Source: Collinsella tanakaei (GTDB lineage: Bacteria; Actinomycetota; Coriobacteriia; Coriobacteriales; Coriobacteriaceae). From it: 64,000 nucleotides of DNA. Location: positions 1-64,000 of the forward strand of contig NZ_JACJMB010000001.1 of NCBI RefSeq assembly GCF_016902615.1. Reading direction: 5' to 3'. The notes under the pieces were generated by a model. It saw only the letters and a list, made by a program, of their open reading frames with translations. It was not told the origin of the DNA and made no database searches. Below, one piece after another: positions 23,721 to 31,525 of the stretch. Position numbers and translations under genes: made by a program. The stretch's first letter is position 1, and the number at the start of each line of letters is the position of its first letter.

Positions 23721-24370
23721 TGGGCACCCTTTCCCCTCGCAGCTTCATCGGTATCCGCGTCATCGTCCGCAAAGAGGCGCACACCCCACGAGGTGTCCTC
23801 GCAATACGCGATACGGGAGTCGCGCCAGATGGCCTCGGCGTATCCCCAATCGCCCGTGCAGCCCGACAGGTGCAGCACCGCGATGCCGTAGCACAAAAGC
23901 GGCCAGCCGCTCACCGTGCCGAGCGCAAGCAAAAGCGCCGTCACGGCAACCGTCGGCGCGAGCGCGATGATAAGGTACTGCCGACGCGTGTACACGATGC
24001 CCTCGGCGCAGGCGTAGAGCATGCCCGCCTTCCAGTTCGCCCCGAACGTCACGTGCGTACCCGCCGGCGCGAATACCCGGAAGAAGACGGCGTGCACGAG
24101 CTCGTGGACTCCGAGCGAGGCGAAGCACCCCACGGCACCGAGCGCAAGCCAGAGCGTCTGCGGGGGCAGAAACCCCAGATGCGGGCCCACGCCTTCAATC
24201 ATGACGGCAGCGAATTCGGACGCGGGCAGGCCGAGGCGGGCGGGTACGCCGAGCACAAACCACGCCGCGCCCAGCACCGCGCCGAGGCCGACCACCGCCA
24301 TCGAGGCGCGGACCATGCGCCGCTGGAAGCCCTCGTCCTCAAAGGTGCGTATGGATGCGATCTCTTTCAT
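23717..24370 (-). CDS. DUF3267 family putative membrane zinc peptidase
   Basis: The 217-residue protein has four hydrophobic stretches and a HELVHAVFFRV motif (His-Glu-x-x-His, about 108-112) characteristic of DUF3267/YhfC-like integral membrane metalloproteases. A second metal-ligand candidate lies further on but is not certain. It is the first gene of a pair with queH (four-base overlap). The ribosome site is weak. Proteolytic activity is inferred from the motif only; the substrate is unknown. Confidence 0.72.
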   Translation of the reverse strand: MKEIASIRTFEDEGFQRRMVRASMAVVGLGAVLGAAWFVLGVPARLGLPASEFAAVMIEGVGPHLGFLPPQTLWLALGAVGCFASLGVHELVHAVFFRVFAPAGTHVTFGANWKAGMLYACAEGIVYTRRQYLIIALAPTVAVTALLLALGTVSGWPLLCYGIAVLHLSGCTGDWGYAEAIWRDSRIAYCEDTSWGVRLFADDDADTDEAARGKGAQ

Positions 24371-24808
24371 GGCACAAGCTTAGCATGCGCACCGCACGCG
24401 AACGCCCAGCCGGCCGAGGCCACCACCGCAAAGGCGCACCCGCACGCGTCAGCTGCTCCTCAGCGCCGATATTAGGCCCCTCTCGAGAGCATCCCGGGAA
24501 ATCGGCACCTCTGCGCACGGAAACGCGCAGGTACGGGATTCCGCGCATCACCCGATATCCGCGACGGCAAATCTGAGCCGCCTAATATCGGCGATACGGA
24601 GCAACTGCGAGGTGCCGGGGCGCCGCCGGCCCGACGCCCCCATCGCGGACGGCGCCTACATGATCGCATCGCGATCCGCACCGCGCCGCCCGCGCCCCGC
24701 ATGACGCGATTTTTTGCGAATCGGTACCGCGACCTGCTGCACCTCCGGCGTGTGCAATAATGGGGGACCGAACGAATCCGATCCATCCGTCAGCGACAAG
24801 GAGTGCTC
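24371..24808. other. 438-bp divergent intergenic region with a repeat element
   Basis: This region lies between the minus-strand DUF3267 gene and the plus-strand metRS-like gene. It holds the second 150-bp inverted-repeat element (24454-24603). The promoter for the synthetase-like gene is probably within 24700-24780, where the sequence is less G/C-rich (ACGCGATTTTTTGCGAATCG). No other gene is supported. Confidence 0.6.
24454..24603. repeat. 150-bp terminal-inverted-repeat element, copy 2
   Basis: The ends TGCTCCTCAGCGCCGATATT... (24454-24477) and the reverse complement of 24580-24603 (TGCTCCGTATCGCCGATATT...) agree at 20 of 24 positions and share TGCTC and TATTAGGC with copy 1 at 8711-8860. 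Both copies are exactly 150 bp. The interior is diverged from copy 1 but shares short blocks in order. Confidence 0.75.
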
Positions 24809-26872
24809 ATGGCGCACAAGCTCACCAAAGAGAACCGCCCCGCCTGGCCGCACCGCGCCGTCGTCACAGCCGGCATGCCCTATGGCAACAAGAACCTGCA
24901 TTTCGGGCACGTGGGCGGCGTGTTCGTCCCCGCGGACTTCTTCGCGCGCTTCCTGCGTGACCGCTTGGGCAAGCAGAACGTGATCTTCGTGTCGGGCACC
25001 GACTGCTACGGCTCCCCCATCATGGAGGGCCATCGCAAGCTCATGGCGTCCTGCGACGAGACGTGCACCCTCACCGACTACGTGCAGAAAAACCACGACC
25101 TGCAGCAGAAGACCATCGACGGCTTCGAGATGCAGCTCGACCTGTTCGCAGGCTCGGCGCTTCCGCCCGCCGCCCCCATCCACAACCAAACGACCGCCGA
25201 GATCATCGAGCGCCTGATGGAGCGCGGCGTGCTCCACAAGCGCGCAACGAAGCAGTTCTTTGACGCGAAGGCCGGTCAGTTCCTGAACGGACGCCAGGTC
25301 ATCGGCCGCTGCCCCATCCAGGGCTGCAAGTCCGAGAAGGCCTATGCTGACGAATGCGACCTGGGACACCAGTACGAGCCCGAGGAGCTCATCGCGCCGA
25401 AGTCCGCCCTCACCGGCGAGACCCCCGAGCTCCGCCCGGTCGACAACATCTATTTCGACCTGCCCGCCTACCTCGACTTTTTGAAGGACTACACCAAGAA
25501 GCTCGAGGCCGACGACACCGTGCGCCCCGTGGTCGTGAAGACCATGGAGGAGTGGCTGCTGCCCGCGCAGATCTACATCCAGAACAAGTTCCGCGAGGCG
25601 TTCGACGCCATCGAGGACAAGCTGCCCGCCCACACCGTAACCGAGCCCGAGGGCAACAAGAGCTCGTTTACCGTCACGTTCCCGAGCTGGGAGGAGCGCG
25701 ACGAGGCGCACGAGGTGCTCGCTGCCGGCGGCGTGCGCTTCCGCTCCGGCAAGGCGCTCGTGCCCTTCCGCATCACCGGCAACATCGAGTGGGGCGTGCC
25801 CGTGCCCGACGAGTGCGGCTGCTCCGGTCTCACCTGCTGGGTGTGGCCCGAGAGCCTCTGGGCCCCGATCAGCTTCACCCGCACCGTGCTCTCCGAGGCT
25901 GAGCGCGCAGGCGACGGCAACCGCTACGCAAGCCTCGACTGGCGCGACTGGTGGTGCGCCGACGACGCCCACGCCTACCAGTTCATCGGCCAGGACAACA
26001 TCTACTTCTACGGCATCGCGCAGACCGCGCTGTGGGAGGCCCTCGGCTGCCATATGCAGCAGTCGACGCTCGTGGCGAACTACCACGTGCTCTACATGGG
26101 CAAGAAGGCGAGCTCCAGCTCGCAGACCCCGCCGCCTCCCGCCTCAGAGCTGCTGGAGCACTACACCGCCGAGCAGCTGCGCGCCCACTTCCTGTCGCTC
26201 GGCCTGGGCGAGAAGCCGGTGAGCTTCTCCCCGAAGGCCTACGACACGCGCGAGACCGGCAAGAACCCCGACGGCACGCCGCTGCTCGCCCGTGACGACA
26301 AGCGCGTCATCGATCCCGTTCTGAAGGAGGGCGCGCTGCTCACCGGCGTGTTCAACCGCCTGGCGCGCTCCTGCTTCTACGGCGTGGCGGAAAAGGAGGG
26401 CGACGACGCCGCCTACCGTACCGGCTGCATTCCCGCCGGCACGCCCGACGCCGAGGTTATCGACGCCGCGGAGCAGGCCGTCCTCGCCTTCGAGCAGGCC
26501 ATGCACACCTTCGAGTTCCACCATGCGCTCGGCGTGTGCGACGAGTACCTGCGCGCCGCGAACAAGCGCTGGAGCGATGCGAGCAAGGCTGCCAAGAACG
26601 CCGAGGACGACGACGCGATGGCGCGGGCGCTCGTGAACGCCTTCCACGAGCTGCGCGTCGCCACCGTCCTCATGCACGGCATCGTGCCCGCAGGCTGCGA
26701 GCTCATCTGCGAGCACTTTGCCATCGACCCGGATACGTTCTTCTCGTGGGACCACATCTTCGACACCTGCGACGAGCTCGTGGCGAGCTTGGGCGAGCAG
26801 CCCGGATGCCACCGCGTGGTCCCGCTGCCGCCGCGCTTCGACTTCTTCGAGAAGCACCCGAGCCAGCAGTAG
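24809..26872 (+). CDS. Methionyl-tRNA synthetase-like class I ligase
   Basis: The 687-residue protein has the MetRS class I plan. The HIGH-type motif is LHFGHVGGVF (about 31-40), preceded by VTAGMPYGNKN. FVSGTDCYGSPI follows, then a zinc-knuckle region with GRCPIQGCKSEKAYADECD, and a Rossmann C-terminal half with YQFIGQDNIYFYG. The KMSKS-equivalent reads MGKKASSSSQT, so the second catalytic lysine is replaced by serine. No C-terminal tRNA-binding (EMAP) domain is visible. AAGGAG lies five bases before ATG 24809. It may be the cell's MetRS or a paralogue with altered activity; a second metG elsewhere would decide. Confidence 0.8.
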   Translation: MAHKLTKENRPAWPHRAVVTAGMPYGNKNLHFGHVGGVFVPADFFARFLRDRLGKQNVIFVSGTDCYGSPIMEGHRKLMASCDETCTLTDYVQKNHDLQQKTIDGFEMQLDLFAGSALPPAAPIHNQTTAEIIERLMERGVLHKRATKQFFDAKAGQFLNGRQVIGRCPIQGCKSEKAYADECDLGHQYEPEELIAPKSALTGETPELRPVDNIYFDLPAYLDFLKDYTKKLEADDTVRPVVVKTMEEWLLPAQIYIQNKFREAFDAIEDKLPAHTVTEPEGNKSSFTVTFPSWEERDEAHEVLAAGGVRFRSGKALVPFRITGNIEWGVPVPDECGCSGLTCWVWPESLWAPISFTRTVLSEAERAGDGNRYASLDWRDWWCADDAHAYQFIGQDNIYFYGIAQTALWEALGCHMQQSTLVANYHVLYMGKKASSSSQTPPPPASELLEHYTAEQLRAHFLSLGLGEKPVSFSPKAYDTRETGKNPDGTPLLARDDKRVIDPVLKEGALLTGVFNRLARSCFYGVAEKEGDDAAYRTGCIPAGTPDAEVIDAAEQAVLAFEQAMHTFEFHHALGVCDEYLRAANKRWSDASKAAKNAEDDDAMARALVNAFHELRVATVLMHGIVPAGCELICEHFAIDPDTFFSWDHIFDTCDELVASLGEQPGCHRVVPLPPRFDFFEKHPSQQ

Positions 26873-26930
26873 CGCCCCTGCCGCCGCGCTCCCAGCCAGC
26901 AACGGCGCGCTCCCCTATCCGGCCTCAACA

Positions 26931-26978
26931 GACCGCCCCGCCGCGACATGCCATCATGGCAGCCGCTGCGGGGCGGTC
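26931..26978. terminator. Bidirectional hairpin between convergent genes
   Basis: GACCGCCCCGC (26931-26941) pairs exactly with 26968-26978, and an inner TGCCA-TCA-TGGCA forms a second stem. No T-run follows, but the site lies between two convergent genes. Confidence 0.5.
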
Positions 26979-26994
26979 CGCATAGAGGTATCCG

Positions 26995-27837
26995 TCATGC
27001 GTCGGCATGCCCCGCACGGGCGACGAGCAGCTCTGCGTCGACGGTGACACGGCGGATCCGGTCGTGCGGCAGCTGCGTGTCGTCCACCCCGAAGAGCAGC
27101 GGGGTCATGCGCAGCAGATCGGCCACCTGGTCGGGCGCAACATCGCAGGTGGCGCAGGCGCGCACGCGCCGTTCGAGGACCATATGGCGCTCGAGATGCT
27201 CGACGACCCGCCGGTTCGAGTGGTGCGCATGGCGCAGGCGCTCGCCCGCGAGCTCGCGCAGCTCGATCATGTGCCCGGGGCCCGGCACGATCTTGACAAG
27301 CATCCCATCCGTGGAAAGCGCACGCGTGAACTCGGCGTAGTTTGCCGGCGTGAAGATGTTGAGGATGCACCCGAGCGCGCCGTCGCGCACGGGAAGGTTC
27401 GCCACGTCCGAGACGAACCAGCACACGCGATTGCCCCCGCGCGCGGCGCGAAGAATCGCATCGCGGGAGGTGTCGAGTCCGATGATGGGCACGTCGACGC
27501 CTTCAGCCAGGGCCTTAGCATAGTACCCCTCACCGCAACCCGCGTCGAGCATGGGGCCGGCAAGGTTCGTTGAGGCGAGCACGTCCTCGAGCGCCTCGAG
27601 AACGTGGCCGTAGAATCCCGCCGCAAGGATCTTCGACCGGGCATCGAAGAAGCCCGCATCGTACTCGTCGCGCACGGCACGGCGCATGAGGTTGACATAG
27701 CCCTTGGCGGCGATATCGAAGCCGTGGCCCTCCTCGCACCGAAGGCTCGCGTCGCGCACGTGCATCCGCGCGCCGCACAGCGGGCAGCGCAGCAGCTCGG
27801 CGACACCGGCGAACTTCTCGATACGCGCGGGATTCAT
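26995..27837 (-). CDS. rlmA: 23S rRNA (guanine-N1)-methyltransferase, RlmA family
   Basis: RlmA methylates a guanine in helix 35 of 23S rRNA and in some relatives confers tylosin resistance. The 280-residue protein has the family's N-terminal zinc cluster CPLCGARMHVRDASLRCEEG plus H (about 18-39, Cys-x2-Cys...Cys-x3-His), the conserved FDIAAKGYVNLM, and an SAM-binding motif I MLDAGCGEGYYAKAL (about 97-111). ATG 27837 is chosen by family alignment; a GTG three codons upstream lies nearer to an AAAGG ribosome site and is possible. It is one of the members often annotated as putative RNA methyltransferase. Confidence 0.85.
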   Translation of the reverse strand: MNPARIEKFAGVAELLRCPLCGARMHVRDASLRCEEGHGFDIAAKGYVNLMRRAVRDEYDAGFFDARSKILAAGFYGHVLEALEDVLASTNLAGPMLDAGCGEGYYAKALAEGVDVPIIGLDTSRDAILRAARGGNRVCWFVSDVANLPVRDGALGCILNIFTPANYAEFTRALSTDGMLVKIVPGPGHMIELRELAGERLRHAHHSNRRVVEHLERHMVLERRVRACATCDVAPDQVADLLRMTPLLFGVDDTQLPHDRIRRVTVDAELLVARAGHADA

Positions 27838-28138
27838 CGGACGCACCAACCTTTCGCATGCGATATGAAACGAAAACGGTCTCGCCGCGTCTGGGCCATA
27901 AGACCGAACAGTCCCTCCCAACCAAGGGCCACCTGTCGATTATGGCATGAAACGAAACGGACGGACGGGGCCGGCGAGCGCCCGCACGAGCGCGTCATGC
28001 CGCAGGCCCCCACGTCGCGCGTGTCGAGGTTTTGCAGGGACGGGCGCGCTCTGGTCCCGTGGGGGCGCTTGGGGCATAATCGAGAAGTTTTGTTGGCAAC
28101 AAGATGTCGGTTTCGTCCGGCGGGTGGAAGGATCAGGT
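27838..28138. other. 301-bp divergent region; operator-like palindrome, no gene
   Basis: Between rlmA (minus) and a GNAT gene (plus). Near-identical ATGAAACGAAAACGG and ATGAAACGAAACGG occur at about 27867 and 27947 in opposite contexts, and a perfect dyad TTGTTG-G-CAACAA lies at 28090-28102, 37 bp before the GNAT start. No coding frame is convincing. Confidence 0.5.
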
Positions 28139-28711
28139 ATGGCGAGCATGCTGCAGGTACGCCCAGCGCGCGCGGAGGAGGCCGAACGCGTGGCGGAGAT
28201 TCTCGAGGACGGTAAGCGCACAATCGCCCAATTCGGCATCGAGCAGTGGCAGCATGGCTACCCGAACATCGAGAGCGTGAAGGCCGATATCGCCACCGGC
28301 TCGTGCTATGTGGCAGAGGACGCCGATGGTGCGCTCGTGGGAACGCTGGCGCTGCTTTCCGGCATCGATCCGGAATACTGCCGCGCACGCATCGCCTGGC
28401 TGACGGACAACCCGTGCGAGCAGGACGGCGAGGCCCCGTATCTTGCCATCCACCGCAGCGCCACCGCCGCCGAGGCGCTCGGGCGCGGCGTCATGGGCGC
28501 CATGTTCACCGCAGCCGAGCAGATCGCCCGCGACCGCGGCGCCCTGAGCATCCGCATCGACACCCACCCGGGCAACCGCGCCATGCGGGGCTTCCTTGCC
28601 AAGCAGGGCTTTTGCGAGATCGCGCCCATCGAGCTCACCCAGAAGGGCGATGACGAGACCGATCTCACCCGCATCGCCTACGAAAAGCTCGTCACGAAGT
28701 GCGCAAAATAG
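28139..28711 (+). CDS. GNAT family N-acetyltransferase
   Basis: The 190-residue acetyltransferase has the acetyl-CoA loop at about 117-135 (EALGRGVMGAMFTAAEQIA) and the end motif NRAMRGFLAKQGF. The N-terminal WQHGYPNIESVKADI is typical of a GNAT group common in Firmicutes and Coriobacteria. AAGGA precedes ATG 28139. No operon partner. Substrate unknown. Confidence 0.85.
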   Translation: MASMLQVRPARAEEAERVAEILEDGKRTIAQFGIEQWQHGYPNIESVKADIATGSCYVAEDADGALVGTLALLSGIDPEYCRARIAWLTDNPCEQDGEAPYLAIHRSATAAEALGRGVMGAMFTAAEQIARDRGALSIRIDTHPGNRAMRGFLAKQGFCEIAPIELTQKGDDETDLTRIAYEKLVTKCAK

Positions 28712-29125
28712 CGCCATCGCCTCTGCGCGGCCGTTGTGAACGGACACACGGCCTCAGACCACGTTTTTGAGGCGATGAACCACCTCGAGGGACCCTTTTC
28801 AGTACTTCTCTTCCTCTCGATGACTCGAGTCGGCAGTATACGTAGTGTTACATATACTGTATTGTATGTTTTACGAGTTCCCTTCAACTGGGAATCGAAA
28901 ACATGTACTGAAAGTGGGCCCTCGAGATATTACCGACCCCCTTTTCCCACATTTCGATGTCGCGCAGGCATCTCACATCGCGCAAACCGCCCCGCGCCCG
29001 AGCGCCCGGTGCGCCCGTTCCTCTTTCCGATACCATAAAGCGTTATCATGCGCACACCCCTTCCGCTTACGCGCGTGAACACGCCGCCGACAGCATCCGC
29101 CCATCAGCTGAAAGATTGAACATCC
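28712..29125. other. 414-bp intergenic region with a repeat element; no gene
   Basis: The region between the GNAT and dus genes is markedly more A/T-rich than its surroundings. It contains the inverted-repeat element at 28784-28926. Between 28930 and 29125 a promoter for dus is expected, but no convincing -35/-10 pair stands out; CGTTATCATGCG near 29040 is a weak candidate. Confidence 0.6.
28784..28926. repeat. TACTGAAAGTGGG inverted-repeat element, copy A (143 bp)
   Basis: The left end CTCGAGGGACCCTTTTCAGT (from 28784) and the reverse complement of the right end (28905-28926, CTCGAGGGCCCACTTTCAGT) differ at two positions. The interior is A/T-rich. A second element with the same CCCACTTTCAGTACTT ends is at 54671-54841. 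Confidence 0.75.
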
Positions 29126-30079
29126 ATGATCGTGTCCTTAGCCCCTATGGAGGGAATCACCGGCCACCTCTTCCGTACGGTCCACGCCGAGTGCTTCGGC
29201 GCGCTCGACCGGTACTACACCCCCTTCCTTCCCCCGCCGCGCGTCGGTTCCTCGTTCGGAGGGCGCATCAAGGCCGAGATCGATCCCGCGAACAACCGGG
29301 GCCTCACCGTAGTCCCGCAGCTGATGTCGAAGAATGCCGATGAGTTCATCTGGGCGGCACAGCTGCTGTCGCAGATGGGCTACGGCGAGGTCAATCTGAA
29401 CCTAGGGTGCCCCTCGGGAACGGTGGTCGCCAAGGGCAAGGGCGCTGGCTTCCTGCGCCACCTGGAAGAGCTCGACACGTTTCTGAACCAGGTGTGCGAG
29501 CGGTCTCCCATCCCGGTGTCGGTCAAGACGCGCATCGGCGTCGAGAGCGATGAGGAATACGATGCGATCCTCGAGGTGTACTGCCGCCGCCCCATCGCCG
29601 AGCTCATCGTGCACCCCCGCGTCCAGAAGGATCGCTACCAGGGCACGCCGCGCCAAGAGGCGTACGGCAAGACCCTGGCCGCGGCCCCGTTCCCCGTGGC
29701 GTACAACGGCGACATCTTCACCGTCGGCGACTACACCGCCCTGGTCGCCACCTATCCCGCGACGCGCCACGTGATGCTCGGCCGCGGGATCCTCGCCAAC
29801 CCGGCACTCGCCCGCATGCTGCGCGGGGGCGCCGCCGCCACGGCCGGCGAGCTCAAGCGCTTCCACGACGGGCTGTTCGACGCGTATCGGGCAGAGATCG
29901 GCGGCAACGCGGTGTTCCGCATGAAGGAGTGGTGGTCCTACGCCCGATTCGCCTTCGCCGACCCGCTCTCGGTCCATCGCGCCGTGCGCAAGGTGCGCCG
30001 CGTCGATGACTATCAGGCCGCCGTATCGTGCATCTTTAACAGCGAGCCCCTCGCGGACGTCGCGCGGTTCCGTCCGTGA
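29126..30079 (+). CDS. tRNA-dihydrouridine synthase family protein
   Basis: This 317-residue FMN enzyme reduces uridines of tRNA D-loop to dihydrouridine. It has the TIM-barrel start SLAPMEGITGHLFR (residues 4-17), the catalytic Cys95 in NLNLGCPSGTV with GKGAG following, VSVKTRIG, and the FMN-binding VAYNGDIF and MLGRGILANPAL. The absence of some DusB/DusA-specific loops and the PQLMSKN motif place it nearest the DusC-like or Gram-positive Dus group; the target position is uncertain. It stands alone; a 13-bp stem hairpin follows at 30203. Confidence 0.9.
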   Translation: MIVSLAPMEGITGHLFRTVHAECFGALDRYYTPFLPPPRVGSSFGGRIKAEIDPANNRGLTVVPQLMSKNADEFIWAAQLLSQMGYGEVNLNLGCPSGTVVAKGKGAGFLRHLEELDTFLNQVCERSPIPVSVKTRIGVESDEEYDAILEVYCRRPIAELIVHPRVQKDRYQGTPRQEAYGKTLAAAPFPVAYNGDIFTVGDYTALVATYPATRHVMLGRGILANPALARMLRGGAAATAGELKRFHDGLFDAYRAEIGGNAVFRMKEWWSYARFAFADPLSVHRAVRKVRRVDDYQAAVSCIFNSEPLADVARFRP

Positions 30080-30202
30080 CGCCTGCGCAGATACCCGCAT
30101 AGGCCGCCAACCCGCCGCACAGCCAGGCTGCCAGGCGCGGACACGGCACCCCCGCACCCGTGCGCTGCGCGGGGCGCCTGTCCCTGGGATGGCACCGCTC
30201 GC

Positions 30203-30236
30203 CCCGGTTGACGTTCCCGCCGAAACGTCAACCGGG
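30203..30236. repeat. 13-bp perfect inverted repeat between dus and XRE-TPR gene
   Basis: CCCGGTTGACGTT (30203-30215) and its exact complement (30224-30236) with eight bases between. No T-run follows. It may end the dus transcript or be an operator of the XRE-TPR regulator that starts 86 bp downstream. Confidence 0.7.
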
Positions 30237-30322
30237 ACTCCTTTGCTTCCGCCGCTGCGAGACCCCATACTGAAAGCAGGCGGCATGCCATCAGCGACAA
30301 CCGGTCACGCGGAGGGAACACC

Positions 30323-31513
30323 ATGGACGAAACGATCAACATCGGACGGACCATCGCGCGCGAGCGCCGCCGGACGGGCATGACCCAGGCGGCGCTCGCC
30401 GAGCACCTCGGCGTCTCGAAGGCGGCGGTATCGAAGTGGGAGCTGGGGCAGAGCCTGCCGGATGTGAGCCTGCTGCCGCGCATCGCCGCGATCTTCTCGC
30501 TCACGCTCGACGAGCTGTTCGACTGGCGCGACAAGCTGAGCGAGCAGGAGTCCGCCGCGCTCTATGCCGAGGTCTACGCGCTGGGCGCGCACGACCTGGT
30601 CGCGGCGCACGAGCGTCTGCGTGCGCTCGCCGCCGACCATTATTCGGACGTCAATCTGCTGCTGATGCTTGCGTCGCTGCTCACGATATGGGCGGCGGGC
30701 ATGGCGACGCCCTTCGCGCAGGCGGATGCGTGCGGCACCGAGCTCGACGGCAGCGCCCTCGCCGAGGAAGCGCTCGCCCTGCTCGACCGCGCACTCGACA
30801 TCGCCGCGGATCCGGCGGCCCTCTATCTCGCCCAGCAGCAGAAAGCCACGACGCTCTTCCAGATGGAGCGCTACGATGAGGCCGCCGCGGTACTCGAGCC
30901 GCTCGTGCGCCATCAGGATGCGGGCGCGCCGACGATGCTGCTCGCGTCAGCCCAGCGCAAGCTCGGCCGAGACGACGCCGCGCTCGAGCTGCTGCAGACC
31001 GAGCGGCTGCGCGCCGCGAACTTCATCCTCTCCTCCCTCGTGCAGGAGATGGGGACGCGAGGCGACACCGCGTTCGCGCGCAAGGCCGCCGCTGCCGCGA
31101 CGGCGATCTTCCAGATGCTCGACATGGGCGGTATCAACCCCTGGTACCCGGCAACCATGGCACTCGAGAAGGCCGAGGTGCTCCGCGACGCCGGCGAGCA
31201 GCACGACGCACTCGATGCCCTCGCCGCGGCCCTCGATGCCGTCGAGGCCGCCTCGGACGCCGGGGAGGCGGCAGCAAGCCCGCTGTGGGACCACGTTGCC
31301 GGATACCTCGATCCGAGCCGCTCCGGTGAGGCGTGGGCTGCGCACAAGCAGCAGCAAGGTGAAGCGCTGCGCGAGAGCATGCGCCGCGGCATCGCCGAGC
31401 AGGCGCTCTCACCCGCTTGGCGCGCATGCGCGGGCGACGATGCGCGCTACCGACATATCGTTGAGGTGGCTAAGCAGCTGGCGCGCACGCCGGCACCGCA
31501 TCGCGAGGGCTGA
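30323..31513 (+). CDS. XRE-family regulator with TPR-like helical domain
   Basis: The 396-residue protein has an N-terminal Cro/CI domain (about 8-66: ARERRRTGMTQAALAEHLGV, SKAAVSKWELGQSLPDVSLL) followed by a long helical region with TPR-like periodicity (for example AALYLAQQQKATTLFQMERY and LLASAQRKLGRDDAALELLQ). This layout fits Rgg/PlcR-like or general XRE-TPR regulators that sense peptides or proteins. GGAGGG lies upstream of ATG 30323. No adjacent peptide gene was seen, so the ligand is unknown. Confidence 0.82.
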   Translation: MDETINIGRTIARERRRTGMTQAALAEHLGVSKAAVSKWELGQSLPDVSLLPRIAAIFSLTLDELFDWRDKLSEQESAALYAEVYALGAHDLVAAHERLRALAADHYSDVNLLLMLASLLTIWAAGMATPFAQADACGTELDGSALAEEALALLDRALDIAADPAALYLAQQQKATTLFQMERYDEAAAVLEPLVRHQDAGAPTMLLASAQRKLGRDDAALELLQTERLRAANFILSSLVQEMGTRGDTAFARKAAAAATAIFQMLDMGGINPWYPATMALEKAEVLRDAGEQHDALDALAAALDAVEAASDAGEAAASPLWDHVAGYLDPSRSGEAWAAHKQQQGEALRESMRRGIAEQALSPAWRACAGDDARYRHIVEVAKQLARTPAPHREG

Positions 31514-31525
31514 GAGCCCGGCGCC

